42,681 nucleotides of DNA from an uncultured Alistipes sp. (GCA_937899895.1 CALBQR010000047.1:1-42681), one strand, 5' to 3'; numbered from the stretch's first letter, positions 16,379-23,383 are shown. The notes: a model not told the origin generated them from the letters alone. Numbers and translations: made by a program.

Positions 16379-17611
16379 ATGGAAGACAATAAATTGAAAG
16401 AGTCAAAACTCTTTACGCCCTACAAATTGGGCAACATTACCCTACGCAACCGCACCATTCGTTCGGCTGCGTTTGAGTCAATGGGCGATAAGTTCGGGCC
16501 CACACAACAGCTGAAAGATTACCACGTAAGCGTGGCAAAGGGTGGTATCGGTATGACCACGTTGGCATACGCTGCGGTGTGCCGTAGCGGTCTGTCGTTC
16601 GACAAGCAGTTGTGGCTGCGCCCCGAAATTGTCCCCGGCTTGAAAGATATTACCGACGCGGTACACGAGGCAGGTGCTGCGGCTTCGATTCAGATCGGCC
16701 ACTGCGGAAATATGACCCACTACTCGACCGCCGGTCAGATTCCGATCGGTCCCTCGACGGGTATCAATATGTATGCCTATACCCCCGTGCGCCGTATGCG
16801 CAAGAGCGAGATCGAGCAGGTTGCCAAAGATTTCGGTCGTGCCATTCACACGGCCCACGAGGCGGGTTTCGACTGCGTCGAGGTGCACGCAGGACACGGC
16901 TATCTGATCTCGCAATTCCTCTCGCCATACACCAATCACCGCCGCGATGAATATGGCGGCTCGCTCGACAACCGTATGCGCTTTATGCGTATGTGTATGA
17001 ACGAGGTGATGGAGGCCGCCGCAAAAACGGGCACCTCGGTTCTCGTTAAGCACAATATGGAAGATGGTTTCAAGAGCGGTATCCAGATTCCCGAATCGCT
17101 CGAAATTGCGAAGGTGATAGAGAGCTACGGCGTCGATGGCATCGTGCTGTCGAGCGGCTTTGTGAGCAAGGCTCCAATGGCCGTAATGCGCGGTCTGATT
17201 CCGATCTACACGATGAGCTACTATATGCCTCTGTGGTTGCGCTACTTTGTGCGCTGGTTTGGTCCCGTGATGATCAAACAATTCCCCTTCGAGGAGAACT
17301 TCTTCTATGAGAATGCGATGAAGTTCCGCAAGGAGTTGAAGTGTCCTCTGGTCTATGTCGGAGGTTTGGTCAGCCGCGAGGGCATCGACAAGGTGCTCGA
17401 TTCAGGTTTCGAGATGGTGCAGATGGGTCGTGCGCTGGTCAGTGAGCCCGATTTCGTCAATCGTCTGGCTGCCGAGGGCGCAGGTTGCCGCAGCCGTTGC
17501 GACCACAAGAATTACTGTATCGCCCGTATGTACTCGGTCGATATGAAGTGCCACAAAGATTGCCCCAACCTGCCGCGTAAGATTACCGACGAGTTGGCTA
17601 AACTGCCCTAA
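16379..17611 (+). CDS. Old Yellow Enzyme-family reductase (5-beta-reductase-like)
   Basis: A 410-residue FMN-dependent TIM-barrel NADH:flavin oxidoreductase. Seen motifs are the N-terminal LFTPYKLGNITLRNRTIRSA, the substrate/flavin segment EVHAGHGYLISQFLSPYTN followed by DEYGGSLDNRMRF, and the phosphate-binding end YVGGLV and QMGRALVSEP. The C-terminus carries five Cys (about 370, 374, 380, 391, 395; spacing C-x3-C-x5-C-x10-C-x3-C), reminiscent of the iron-sulfur site of the larger BaiCD/dienoyl-CoA reductase type, but the extra flavodoxin and NAD domains are absent. Homologues in bile-acid reductase cassettes reduce 3-oxo-delta4 substrates to the 5-beta form. It lies 5 bp after the 5-alpha-reductase and 5 bp before the dehydrogenase. 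Confidence 0.88.
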   Translation: MEDNKLKESKLFTPYKLGNITLRNRTIRSAAFESMGDKFGPTQQLKDYHVSVAKGGIGMTTLAYAAVCRSGLSFDKQLWLRPEIVPGLKDITDAVHEAGAAASIQIGHCGNMTHYSTAGQIPIGPSTGINMYAYTPVRRMRKSEIEQVAKDFGRAIHTAHEAGFDCVEVHAGHGYLISQFLSPYTNHRRDEYGGSLDNRMRFMRMCMNEVMEAAAKTGTSVLVKHNMEDGFKSGIQIPESLEIAKVIESYGVDGIVLSSGFVSKAPMAVMRGLIPIYTMSYYMPLWLRYFVRWFGPVMIKQFPFEENFFYENAMKFRKELKCPLVYVGGLVSREGIDKVLDSGFEMVQMGRALVSEPDFVNRLAAEGAGCRSRCDHKNYCIARMYSVDMKCHKDCPNLPRKITDELAKLP

Positions 17612-17616
17612 ACACA

Positions 17617-18420
17617 ATGCGAGGAGTGATCGAAAAGGGCTCGGCGTGGGCCTTGGTTACGGGCGCAAGTAGCGGTATCGGCTTCGAGTATGCGCGACAG
17701 ATGGCCGCACGCGGTTATAATCTTGTCGTTGTGTCAAGCGACGAGAAGAAGCTGGCCGAGGCGGCACGAAAAGTTGCCGAGGAGTTCGGGGTCGAGGTGC
17801 GAGTGAAAGTGCTCGACCTGATTCCGCGCGAGGCGGCACACGAGCTATTTGCTTGGACCGAGAGTGAGGGATTGCAGATCGAAGTTCTGATCAATAATGC
17901 GGGTGCATTCTCGTTCCTCGATGTACACCAAACCGACTTCGAGCGCATTGATCGTCTTGTAGGCCTGCACATTACAACGCCCACGATCACCTGCCGTCTG
18001 TATGGCGAGCAGATGGCCGAGCGAGGACACGGATATATTCTCAATATGTCGTCGTACTCGATTTGGATGCCTCTGCCCGGTTTGACGATTTACAGCGCGA
18101 GCAAAGATTACTTGAAGAGTTTCTCACGCGCATACGCCAAAGAGGTGCGCGAACGAGGCGTTACGGTTACGGCGGTCTGCCCTGCGGGCGTTGCGACCGA
18201 CCTCTACGGTCTGCCACGTGATTGGCAACGTTTCGGGTGCCGTATCGGCGTGTTGATCACAGCCGAAAAGTGCGCCCGCCAAGCTCTCCGAGCAATGTAT
18301 CGACGCAAGAAGGTATTTGTGCCCGCATCGTGGTTTAGGATCTTTGTGCCGATTTTGACCTGTCTGCCAAAACCGATTACCGATTTCGCTCGCAAGCACA
18401 CACTGCGATTCCAGAAATAG
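17617..18420 (+). CDS. Short-chain dehydrogenase, probable hydroxysteroid dehydrogenase
   Basis: A 267-residue classical SDR. It has the cofactor loop TGASSGIG (15-22), NNAG (93-96), the catalytic Ser in MSSYS (145/146) and Tyr-x3-Lys in IYSASKDY (Y159, K163). No acidic residue clearly follows strand 2 (VVSSDEKK), so NADP(H) use is plausible. A hydrophobic patch near the C-terminus (SWFRIFVPILTCLPKP) could attach it to the membrane, as in HSD17B12-like enzymes. It ends the three-gene operon with the 5-alpha- and 5-beta-type reductases and is followed by a strong terminator. In known cassettes the third enzyme reduces the 3-oxo group; whether this one makes the 3-beta or 3-alpha alcohol cannot be read. 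Confidence 0.85.
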   Translation: MRGVIEKGSAWALVTGASSGIGFEYARQMAARGYNLVVVSSDEKKLAEAARKVAEEFGVEVRVKVLDLIPREAAHELFAWTESEGLQIEVLINNAGAFSFLDVHQTDFERIDRLVGLHITTPTITCRLYGEQMAERGHGYILNMSSYSIWMPLPGLTIYSASKDYLKSFSRAYAKEVRERGVTVTAVCPAGVATDLYGLPRDWQRFGCRIGVLITAEKCARQALRAMYRRKKVFVPASWFRIFVPILTCLPKPITDFARKHTLRFQK

Positions 18421-18460
18421 GAGCATAACGACCCGAAGATACAGAAGACCAAAAGACACA

Positions 18461-18500
18461 AAACGCCCCGAACTGCAATGAGTTTCGGGGCGTTTGTTTT
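18461..18500. terminator. Bidirectional terminator between convergent genes
   Basis: A perfect 12-bp stem (AAACGCCCCGAA at 18461-18472, TTCGGGGCGTTT at 18484-18495) with an 11-nt loop. T-rich sequence follows on the plus strand and TTTGTG on the minus strand. It serves the steroid-reductase operon and the gene ending at 18530. Confidence 0.85.
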
Positions 18501-18529
18501 GAGTTACAGGCGTTTGTTTAGGCAGGTTG

Positions 18530-19063
18530 CTACCTCACACGGGGCGCAAAGAGCCAAGTAAGGCGTTCGTTCAGCTTTTCGGCATAGTTACGAACAAATC
18601 CGCTGTCAATATCTCCTCGCCTGTTATACATCGAGTAGTAGAGCGTATAGGTCGCCGTCATCACATCATCCAAAGGCTCTTTCACGCCATTCCATACCGC
18701 CTCGCACAGTTCCAATCGATACTCGTTATCGAAGACCTCGACCGTAAAATAGAGCGTCGCCGCCCAACGCATATAGGAAGGCAGAATGTTCATTTCGTCA
18801 AAACGCACCAACTGCACATCGCACATACGGCAGATCAGCCGTCCCTCGAACTCGCGCTCGATGATAATCTGCGGATTCATCATCAACGTACGAACGATCG
18901 TTGCGCTATCGCAATGGTAGGTCTTGGCCCATATCGGTCGCTCCTGATAGAGATCATCCACAATATAAAAATTGTTCGCAGCAAGCATCTCCTCGGCAGT
19001 TGGTCGTGCCGCTGTTGCTGACAGGCTCACAAACAGAGCCACAAAAAGTAAAAATCGGTTCAT
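18530..19063 (-). CDS. Secreted protein of unknown function
   Basis: I do not recognise a family. From the ATG at 19063 it encodes 177 residues with a clear signal peptide (MNRFLLFVALFVSLSATAARP). The mature part is soluble, with paired Cys (ICRMCDV) and a middle rich in Tyr and Glu. The frame is open further upstream, but that part lies above the likely promoter at 19088-19095 and looks non-coding, so I take the signal-peptide Met as the start. It is convergent with the steroid-reductase operon and shares its terminator. Confidence 0.75.
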   Translation of the reverse strand: MNRFLLFVALFVSLSATAARPTAEEMLAANNFYIVDDLYQERPIWAKTYHCDSATIVRTLMMNPQIIIEREFEGRLICRMCDVQLVRFDEMNILPSYMRWAATLYFTVEVFDNEYRLELCEAVWNGVKEPLDDVMTATYTLYYSMYNRRGDIDSGFVRNYAEKLNERLTWLFAPRVR

Positions 19064-19087
19064 AGCTTTGTGTTTTTTTATTTGTAA

Positions 19088-19095
19088 CAAAGATA
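19088..19095 (-). promoter_or_regulatory. -7 box of the secreted-protein gene
   Basis: The minus strand reads TATCTTTG, an exact TAnnTTTG match, 25 bp upstream of the ATG at 19063. No convincing -33 box is seen. Confidence 0.55.
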
Positions 19096-19205
19096 ACACA
19101 CAAAGCCCACAAACAGCACTACAATAGGGGTGAAACGCCAATATCCAACATTGAGACGGCCAATTGGCGGGGTGAAATGACCGACACGATAGTGGCAAAG
19201 CCGTG

Positions 19206-19253
19206 GCGCGGACACCGCTAAAGCAAAGCGCATAGAGATAATTCTGTCCGCGC
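19206..19253. repeat. Inverted repeat in the tRNA-Pro downstream spacer
   Basis: GCGCGGACA (19206-19214) pairs with TGTCCGCGC (19245-19253), a 9-bp perfect stem with a 30-nt loop. A 10-bp palindrome GCCAATTGGC lies at 19159-19168. The 335-bp stretch 19064-19398 holds no gene that I can support, only these, the hairpin at 19309 and the tRNA terminator. Confidence 0.5.
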
Positions 19254-19308
19254 AACCTCTACCAAAGAATACTAACCTACCCCATTGATGGGCTACGCGG
19301 AGCGGAGC

Positions 19309-19365
19309 TTTTGTTGGAGGGTGAGAGGTGTGAGCTTGCTCGCAACAGAGCACTCTCCAACAAAA
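19309..19365. repeat. Large inverted repeat beside the tRNA-Pro terminator
   Basis: TTTTGTTGGAG (19309-19319) pairs perfectly with CTCCAACAAAA (19355-19365), enclosing a loop that contains GAGC-TT-GCTC. On the minus strand it follows the tRNA-Pro terminator directly and may be a second terminator or a structured RNA. Confidence 0.6.
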
Positions 19366-19388
19366 AAGTCCGCCTATAAAAGGCGGAC
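19361..19388 (-). terminator. Terminator of tRNA-Pro
   Basis: GTCCGCCT (19368-19375) pairs with AGGCGGAC (19381-19388). On the minus strand the stem is followed by TTTTTTG. It lies 10 bp after the 3' end of the tRNA. Confidence 0.8.
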
Positions 19389-19398
19389 CCATCAATCG

Positions 19399-19473
19399 TC
19401 GGGGAGACTGGATTCGAACCAGCGACCTCCTGCTCCCAAAGCAGGCGCGCTAACCGGACTACGCTACACCCCG
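19399..19473 (-). tRNA. tRNA-Pro (anticodon TGG)
   Basis: A 75-nt cloverleaf: acceptor 5' strand CGGGGTG, anticodon stem-loop CCTGC-TTTGGGA-GCAGG with anticodon TGG, T-loop TTCGAAT, discriminator A, CCA not encoded. The 3' acceptor strand reads CTCCCCG, so position 6 and 67 form a T-T mismatch while the other six pairs match. A rho-independent terminator follows. Confidence 0.95.
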
Positions 19474-19545
19474 TCGCTTCTCGGGTGCAAAGGTAATAAT
19501 TTTGCGCTTACGAAAGAAATATTCCACTAAAAATCTTTATAAGCC

Positions 19546-19938
19546 CTACTCCGTCGGCTCGGTACGCGCTCCGTTCCAATTTATAAAGCCCTTATTCAGT
19601 TCATAGACGCGGTAACCCTTTGCTGCCAAAGCTCGTGCCGCCGTCTTACTGCGCGCACCACTGCGGCAATAGACCGCTACGGGGCGACTCTTATCGAGTT
19701 GTCGGTCGGCCTCCTTATCGAAATTCTCGCCACGCACATCAATATTCTTCGCCGTCGGGATATGTCCCGCAGCGAACTCGGCAGGCGTACGAACATCGAC
19801 CAACTGAACCGTTGTATCGGCAATGATCGTGGCAAATTCGGCATTGGTCATCGACTCGAAACGAGCTGACGAGCGACGTTGCGCATAGACATACACGCCA
19901 ATAGCCACCAGCAACAGAGCGACAATTATCTTCTTCAT
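19546..19938 (-). CDS. Membrane-anchored rhodanese-like protein
   Basis: A 130-residue protein with a single N-terminal hydrophobic segment (MKKIIVALLLVAIGVYVYAQ) and one rhodanese domain. Hallmarks are LVDVRTPAEFAAGHIPTAKN and the active-site loop VYCRSGARSKTAA, whose Cys would carry a persulfide. It ends with GFINWNGARTEPTE, so only the catalytic domain is present. It probably faces the periplasm and handles sulfur or redox chemistry; the substrate is unknown. Its promoter (19968-19999) overlaps the terminator of the neighbouring upstream gene. Confidence 0.9.
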   Translation of the reverse strand: MKKIIVALLLVAIGVYVYAQRRSSARFESMTNAEFATIIADTTVQLVDVRTPAEFAAGHIPTAKNIDVRGENFDKEADRQLDKSRPVAVYCRSGARSKTAARALAAKGYRVYELNKGFINWNGARTEPTE

Positions 19939-19967
19939 ATCTTACAAAGTTCTAAAATTCCACAACG

Positions 19968-19999
19968 CAAATATATACAAAAAGATGGAGCGCGCCAAA
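19968..19999 (-). promoter_or_regulatory. Promoter of the rhodanese gene
   Basis: -7 TATATTTG (19968-19975), a 20-bp spacer and -33 TTTG (19996-19999), all on the minus strand. The -33 box lies in the loop of the terminator hairpin at 19988-20011. Confidence 0.7.
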
Positions 20000-20011
20000 T
20001 GACGCGCTCCG
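19981..20011 (-). terminator. Terminator of the His-rich protein gene
   Basis: GGAGCGCG (19988-19995) pairs with CGCGCTCC (20004-20011), an 8-bp perfect stem. On the minus strand it is followed by ATCTTTTTG. It lies 53 bp after the stop of the His-rich gene. Confidence 0.8.
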
Positions 20012-20063
20012 AGCCTAATGAAATTTGATTATTTGTGTGTGCATTGAAGCCTTTCTGAATACT

Positions 20064-20894
20064 CTATCTGCCACGGCTGCTGGTGCCCTTGTCGTTCGAG
20101 CTGTTCGAGCTGCGGGTCGAGCTGCCACCGCGAGTTGCGTTGCTCTTACCTCTGTTCGAGTTGTCCGAGCTGCGATACGCACCCTTGTTGCTCGAAGGAC
20201 GGTTGTTGCTACTGCCTACATTACCTCGGTTGTTCGAGGGGCGGTTGCCACCATTGCCCACGTTGCCCTTATTGTTCGAGGGGCAGTTATTACCGTTACC
20301 CACGCTGCCATTATGGGGAGCAGTGTGCGGCTTGGTGTGAGGGTCCTTGTGCGGAGCTACGTGCGGACGAGTGTGGGGGTCCTTGTGCGGAGCTACGTGA
20401 GGACGAGTGTGGGGATCCTTGTGATCGAAACGATCATTGTGGTTGTGATTGTGCCCTGCGCCAATGTGAACGTGGGGACGAGCACCGATATTGATCGAGA
20501 TCGAAGCACGGGGACGGTTGTAATCATTGTAGCGACGACCATACATTCTGCGCCATACACGCATCTGACGGTTGTTCAGGATTACATCCAGGTCGCGAGT
20601 GTACTCGTAATACCAACGATCCAAGATATTATCAAGGTCGATACGGATCAGACGATCATCGCAACGCTCTGCCCATTCGAGGTTCATATAGAACAATTTC
20701 GACTCCTGACGTGCATTTAGATTAAGTGCTACACCCAGGTAACGAGTCATACGCTCTGCCTCAACGGCTACACGCTCGCCACGACGACTGATAGCTACTT
20801 TCACGGTCGCGGTGCTGATTGCGGTTGCGGCCGAAGCATTGACGCTCATAGAGGCCGCCATTGCTACTACTAATACTCTCAATAACGTCTTCAT
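20064..20894 (-). CDS. Secreted protein with His-rich and Asn/Gly/Ser-rich repeats
   Basis: A 276-residue protein with a signal peptide (MKTLLRVLVVAMAASMSVNASA). Residues 30-125 form a charged, helical-looking domain (AVEAERMTRYLGVALNL ... WAERCDDRLIRID ... MRVWRRMYG) that I cannot assign, somewhat like small periplasmic helical proteins. Then come three copies of a 12-residue repeat HKDPHTRPHVAP, the last diverged, and two to three copies of a GNVGNGGNRPSNN-type repeat. The tail is rich in Ser, Arg and Gly. The His-dense part could bind divalent metals, which is inference. It has its own promoter at 20956-20985 and a terminator at 19988-20011, so it is monocistronic. Confidence 0.8.
   Translation of the reverse strand: MKTLLRVLVVAMAASMSVNASAATAISTATVKVAISRRGERVAVEAERMTRYLGVALNLNARQESKLFYMNLEWAERCDDRLIRIDLDNILDRWYYEYTRDLDVILNNRQMRVWRRMYGRRYNDYNRPRASISINIGARPHVHIGAGHNHNHNDRFDHKDPHTRPHVAPHKDPHTRPHVAPHKDPHTKPHTAPHNGSVGNGNNCPSNNKGNVGNGGNRPSNNRGNVGSSNNRPSSNKGAYRSSDNSNRGKSNATRGGSSTRSSNSSNDKGTSSRGR
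20317..20424 (-). repeat. 36-bp in-frame tandem repeats in the His-rich gene
   Basis: Two nearly identical 36-bp units (20341-20376 and 20377-20412) are flanked by partial, diverged copies on both sides. Each unit encodes 12 residues, so copy-number change keeps the frame. Confidence 0.85.
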
Positions 20895-20955
20895 AGTCGT
20901 AAATTTTTAATTGGTTAATATTCTGTTTTGCTCTTGTTGAGTTATTTTCTTGGTA

Positions 20956-20985
20956 CAAAGGTACAATCATAATTCGCCAAAACAA
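20956..20985 (-). promoter_or_regulatory. Promoter of the His-rich protein gene
   Basis: -7 TACCTTTG (20956-20963), a 19-bp spacer and -33 TTG (20983-20985) on the minus strand, with a leader of roughly 55 nt. Confidence 0.65.
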
Positions 20986-21084
20986 TCCGCCAAGCCGTTG
21001 AATCGCCATTTTAGGCGGATGAATCGACCAAAACAAGGGGGTGAACCGACCAAGCACGAACCGTCAAGGAGCCTCAATCGACAA

Positions 21085-21120
21085 TAAAAAGCCCACTCGA
21101 ACCTGATCGAATGGGCTTTT
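21085..21120 (-). terminator. Terminator of the first ECF sigma operon
   Basis: AAAGCCCA-TCGA arms (21089-21100) pair with TCGA-TGGGCTTT (21107-21119) with one mismatch. On the minus strand a T-run follows. It lies about 20 bp after the stop of the membrane-protein gene. Confidence 0.8.
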
Positions 21121-21138
21121 AGGGTATAATGTATAGGA

Positions 21139-21741
21139 TTATTCGCGGGTCAACTCCTCGATATGTGCCAAGATTTCGCGCACACGACGCTGCGTGCGAT
21201 AGCGCACCTTGCCGCCTACGATAAGGCCGAGGACAATGCCAATGACACCGCCCGTAACAAATCCCCGAAACAAGGGCGTGCCACCCACCTGCTGATAGGC
21301 CTCCCAAAAGAGCCACGCAAGCCAGAGGATCAACATCGGAATGGAGTACCACAGCCAGCGGTCGTTCATCTGTTTCAATCGCAGCACCTTCTTACCGACC
21401 GACACCACATCGCCATCGAGCAGTTCGTCGGCGTGCAGACCGCGCTGACCCCACCACGTTGCCACGACACACACGATCAGCAACAGAGCCGTTGCAATGC
21501 TGAACCAGAGCGATATGCCCAGATAGTCGAACGCGAGGAAGGTGTAGGGAATTGCCAGCGTGCCGATGATGATCATCGCACGGTTGTCGCGCGTGATACT
21601 TCGCACCTTGTCGTGCATTGCTCGGCGTAGCAGTCGCTCATTGACGATAGCCTCTTTGTCGAGTTTCGAACGCAGCAGCGTGATCTGTTCGCGCATCTGC
21701 TCCAATTCGGTTGTCATAATATCTCTCTCCATTTTGCTCAA
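21139..21741 (-). CDS. Membrane partner of the ECF sigma factor, unknown family
   Basis: A 200-residue protein that I cannot assign to a named family. The first 55 residues look like a coiled coil (ELEQMREQITLLRSKLDKEA). Four hydrophobic segments follow in two pairs (about 57-90 and 130-180), with a charged part between them, and the protein ends in a basic-acidic helix RVREILAHIEELTRE. It begins 4 bp after the stop of the ECF sigma gene. That place and the cytoplasmic N-terminal helix suggest an anti-sigma role, which is inference. The start could also be the Met at residue 4. Confidence 0.75.
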   Translation of the reverse strand: MSKMERDIMTTELEQMREQITLLRSKLDKEAIVNERLLRRAMHDKVRSITRDNRAMIIIGTLAIPYTFLAFDYLGISLWFSIATALLLIVCVVATWWGQRGLHADELLDGDVVSVGKKVLRLKQMNDRWLWYSIPMLILWLAWLFWEAYQQVGGTPLFRGFVTGGVIGIVLGLIVGGKVRYRTQRRVREILAHIEELTRE

Positions 21742-21745
21742 ATTT

Positions 21746-22225
21746 TTACTCGTTAGACATCTGTTTCAACTCCTCCTTGATTCGATACAAACGCACCGAA
21801 ACGTTCTTGACCGTGATGCCGACAATCGCAGCGATCTCCTCGTAGCTCATATTTTCGAGCCACAGCAACACGATGGCACGGTCGAATGGTTTGAGGCGAC
21901 GAATACGGTCGTAAAGCATTTTGATCTGGCGCGAGTCGTCGTCCTTATCCTCGAACAGATTGATGTTCATCGAGAGCGGGATCGAGTTCGAGCGGCGGCG
22001 TTTGCGGTCAGTCGAGATGCAGGTATTGAACGCTACGCGCCACACCCACGTTGCGACGTTGCTCTCGCCACGGAACGAGCTGTAACCGCGCCACAGATTG
22101 CAGAGTACCTCCTGAAAGAGGTCATCGACCTCCTCCTTCTGTTTCGAGAACATAAAGCAGACGGTGTAAATCGTACTTTTGTGCTGCGAAACCATTTGCG
22201 CAAATTGGTTTTCCAGAGTGTTCAT
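21746..22225 (-). CDS. ECF-type RNA polymerase sigma factor
   Basis: A 159-residue group 4 sigma factor. Region 2 is seen as FMFSKQKEEVDDLFQEVLCNLWRG with NVATWVWRVAFNTCI, and region 4 as RLKPFDRAIVLLWLENMSYEEIAAIVGI followed by TVKNVSVRLYRIKEELK (written here in parts below 20: FDRAIVLLWLENMSYEEIA and TVKNVSVRLYRIKEEL). It directs polymerase to a small regulon. The next gene, 4 bp on, is a membrane protein likely to control it. Three imperfect repeats lie immediately upstream of the start (22230-22267), and a -7-like box at 22318-22325. Confidence 0.93.
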   Translation of the reverse strand: MNTLENQFAQMVSQHKSTIYTVCFMFSKQKEEVDDLFQEVLCNLWRGYSSFRGESNVATWVWRVAFNTCISTDRKRRRSNSIPLSMNINLFEDKDDDSRQIKMLYDRIRRLKPFDRAIVLLWLENMSYEEIAAIVGITVKNVSVRLYRIKEELKQMSNE

Positions 22226-22229
22226 TTTT

Positions 22230-22267
22230 GTTTTGTTCAGATCGTTTTCGGATCGTTTTGTTCGGAT
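22230..22267 (-). promoter_or_regulatory. Three imperfect direct repeats before the ECF sigma start
   Basis: On the minus strand the units read ATCCGAACAAAACG (22254-22267), ATCCGAAAACG (22243-22253) and ATCTGAACAAAAC (22230-22242), directly abutting each other and ending 4 bp before the start codon. They may be protein-binding sites or an RNA leader element. Confidence 0.55.
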
Positions 22268-22317
22268 TTTAGTGAATGAGTTTTGCTTATTAGACGCAAC
22301 CCACCCCCGAAAAACTA

Positions 22318-22325
22318 CAAAAATA
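22318..22325 (-). promoter_or_regulatory. Possible -7 box for the ECF sigma operon
   Basis: TATTTTTG on the minus strand fits TAnnTTTG. It lies 93 bp upstream of the sigma start and no -33 box is seen at normal spacing. Confidence 0.4.
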
Positions 22326-22362
22326 TGCTATTTTTTTCGCAAAAAAAATGAATACTATATAT

Positions 22363-22399
22363 AAAAAAGCAGCACTCTCCTCTGAGAGTGCTGCTTTTT
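22363..22399 (-). terminator. Terminator of the DUF2795 gene
   Basis: A 15-bp perfect stem (AAAAGCAGCACTCTC and GAGAGTGCTGCTTTT) with a CTCT loop, followed by T-runs on both strands. It is the strongest terminator in the window. Confidence 0.9.
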
Positions 22400-22425
22400 A
22401 CGTTTCGACTGATTGAGCCAACCTA

Positions 22426-22647
22426 CTAATACTCCTCCTCGTTAAAGAAGAAATCGTCCTTCGAAGGATAGTCGGGCCAAATATCTTCGATAGACTCGTA
22501 GATATCGCCCTCGTCCTCGATCTCCTGCAAATTCTCCAAAACTTCGAGCGGTGCACCCGAACGAACTGCATAGTCAATCAGCTCCTCCTTGGTCGCGGGC
22601 CAAGGTGCATCTTCAAGCTTCGATGCCAATTCAAGAGTCCAATACAT
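22426..22647 (-). CDS. DUF2795 domain protein
   Basis: A 73-residue acidic protein highly typical of Bacteroidetes. It begins MYWTLELASKLEDAPWPATK and continues with LIDYAVRSGAPLEVLENLQ. The Glu/Asp/Tyr/Phe-rich tail ends DDFFFNEEEY. The family has no established function; the fold is probably a small helical bundle. It has its own likely -7 box (22746-22753) and a strong terminator, so it is expressed alone. Confidence 0.92.
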   Translation of the reverse strand: MYWTLELASKLEDAPWPATKEELIDYAVRSGAPLEVLENLQEIEDEGDIYESIEDIWPDYPSKDDFFFNEEEY

Positions 22648-22745
22648 AGTGGTAATGTGTTAAAGTTTCAAAAAATCGACGCAACTCACAGCTTATCAAT
22701 TCGTTACACCCCAAATTTCAGTCGCTATGCGTCATTATTGGACTG

Positions 22746-22753
22746 CAAAAATA
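22746..22753 (-). promoter_or_regulatory. Probable -7 box of the DUF2795 gene
   Basis: TATTTTTG on the minus strand, with a TTG at 22772-22774 (18-bp spacer), giving a leader of about 90 nt. Confidence 0.5.
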
Positions 22754-22816
22754 GTAAAAAATTCAATATCGCAACTTTTTCGGCAAAAATTCTACGTATA
22801 TTCCTCTTTTTAACCA

Positions 22817-23368
22817 CTACGGCACCCACAAAATCTCCTCAACATCAAAGGCTTCGTTCAGCGCACGACCCAAGATATAGAGGTAGTCCGACAAGCGGTT
22901 GAGATAGACGAGCGCCAGAGCCGACACCCCGTGCTCGGCATTGGCTCGCAGTGCAGCTCGCTCGGCACGACGGCACACCGTGCGGCAGACGTGGCACATC
23001 GAAACAATCTTATTGCCACCCGCAATGGTGAATTTTGTGATCGGCTTGACGCGGGCCGACAGCTCGTCGATACGGTGTTCAAGAGCCGCAACAACCGCCT
23101 CCGACGGCTCGGCAACCTTGCCTTCGCCACCACAGCCCACAGCCAGCAGTGCCGCAACGGTCATAAGGTGCGATCCCACGCGATTCAGATCGGCTACATA
23201 CTCCTCAGTGTTCGCCTCATCGCGCAACATATCGCTGAGCAGAGCCACATTGGCCGACAACTCATCGACCGTGCCATAGGCCTCGACGCGCACATCACAC
23301 TTCGATACGCGCTCACCTCCTATTAGGGTGGTCTGGCCGCAATCGCCCGTCTTGGTATAAAGTTTCAT
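22817..23368 (-). CDS. pduO: ATP:cob(I)alamin adenosyltransferase, PduO type
   Basis: A 183-residue cytoplasmic enzyme that transfers adenosyl from ATP to cob(I)alamin, making adenosylcobalamin. The ATP site is at the N-terminus: MKLYTKTGDCGQTTLIGGERV. The conserved AYGTVDELSANVAL segment follows, and the central motif is CHVCRTVCRRAERA, with the Arg and Glu residues of the PduO active site. The C-terminus has YLNRLSDYLYILGRALN. Its product serves B12-dependent mutases elsewhere in the genome. It is the last gene of a run with the HI0933-type flavoprotein and an orphan protein, 15 bp after the latter. Confidence 0.93.
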   Translation of the reverse strand: MKLYTKTGDCGQTTLIGGERVSKCDVRVEAYGTVDELSANVALLSDMLRDEANTEEYVADLNRVGSHLMTVAALLAVGCGGEGKVAEPSEAVVAALEHRIDELSARVKPITKFTIAGGNKIVSMCHVCRTVCRRAERAALRANAEHGVSALALVYLNRLSDYLYILGRALNEAFDVEEILWVP

Positions 23369-23383
23369 ATTCCGTTCTTGGTT

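Noticed and set aside
19285..19530. ORFs on both strands across tRNA-Pro and its terminator.
   Set aside because: They cover a clear tRNA and hairpins, which explains the open frames.
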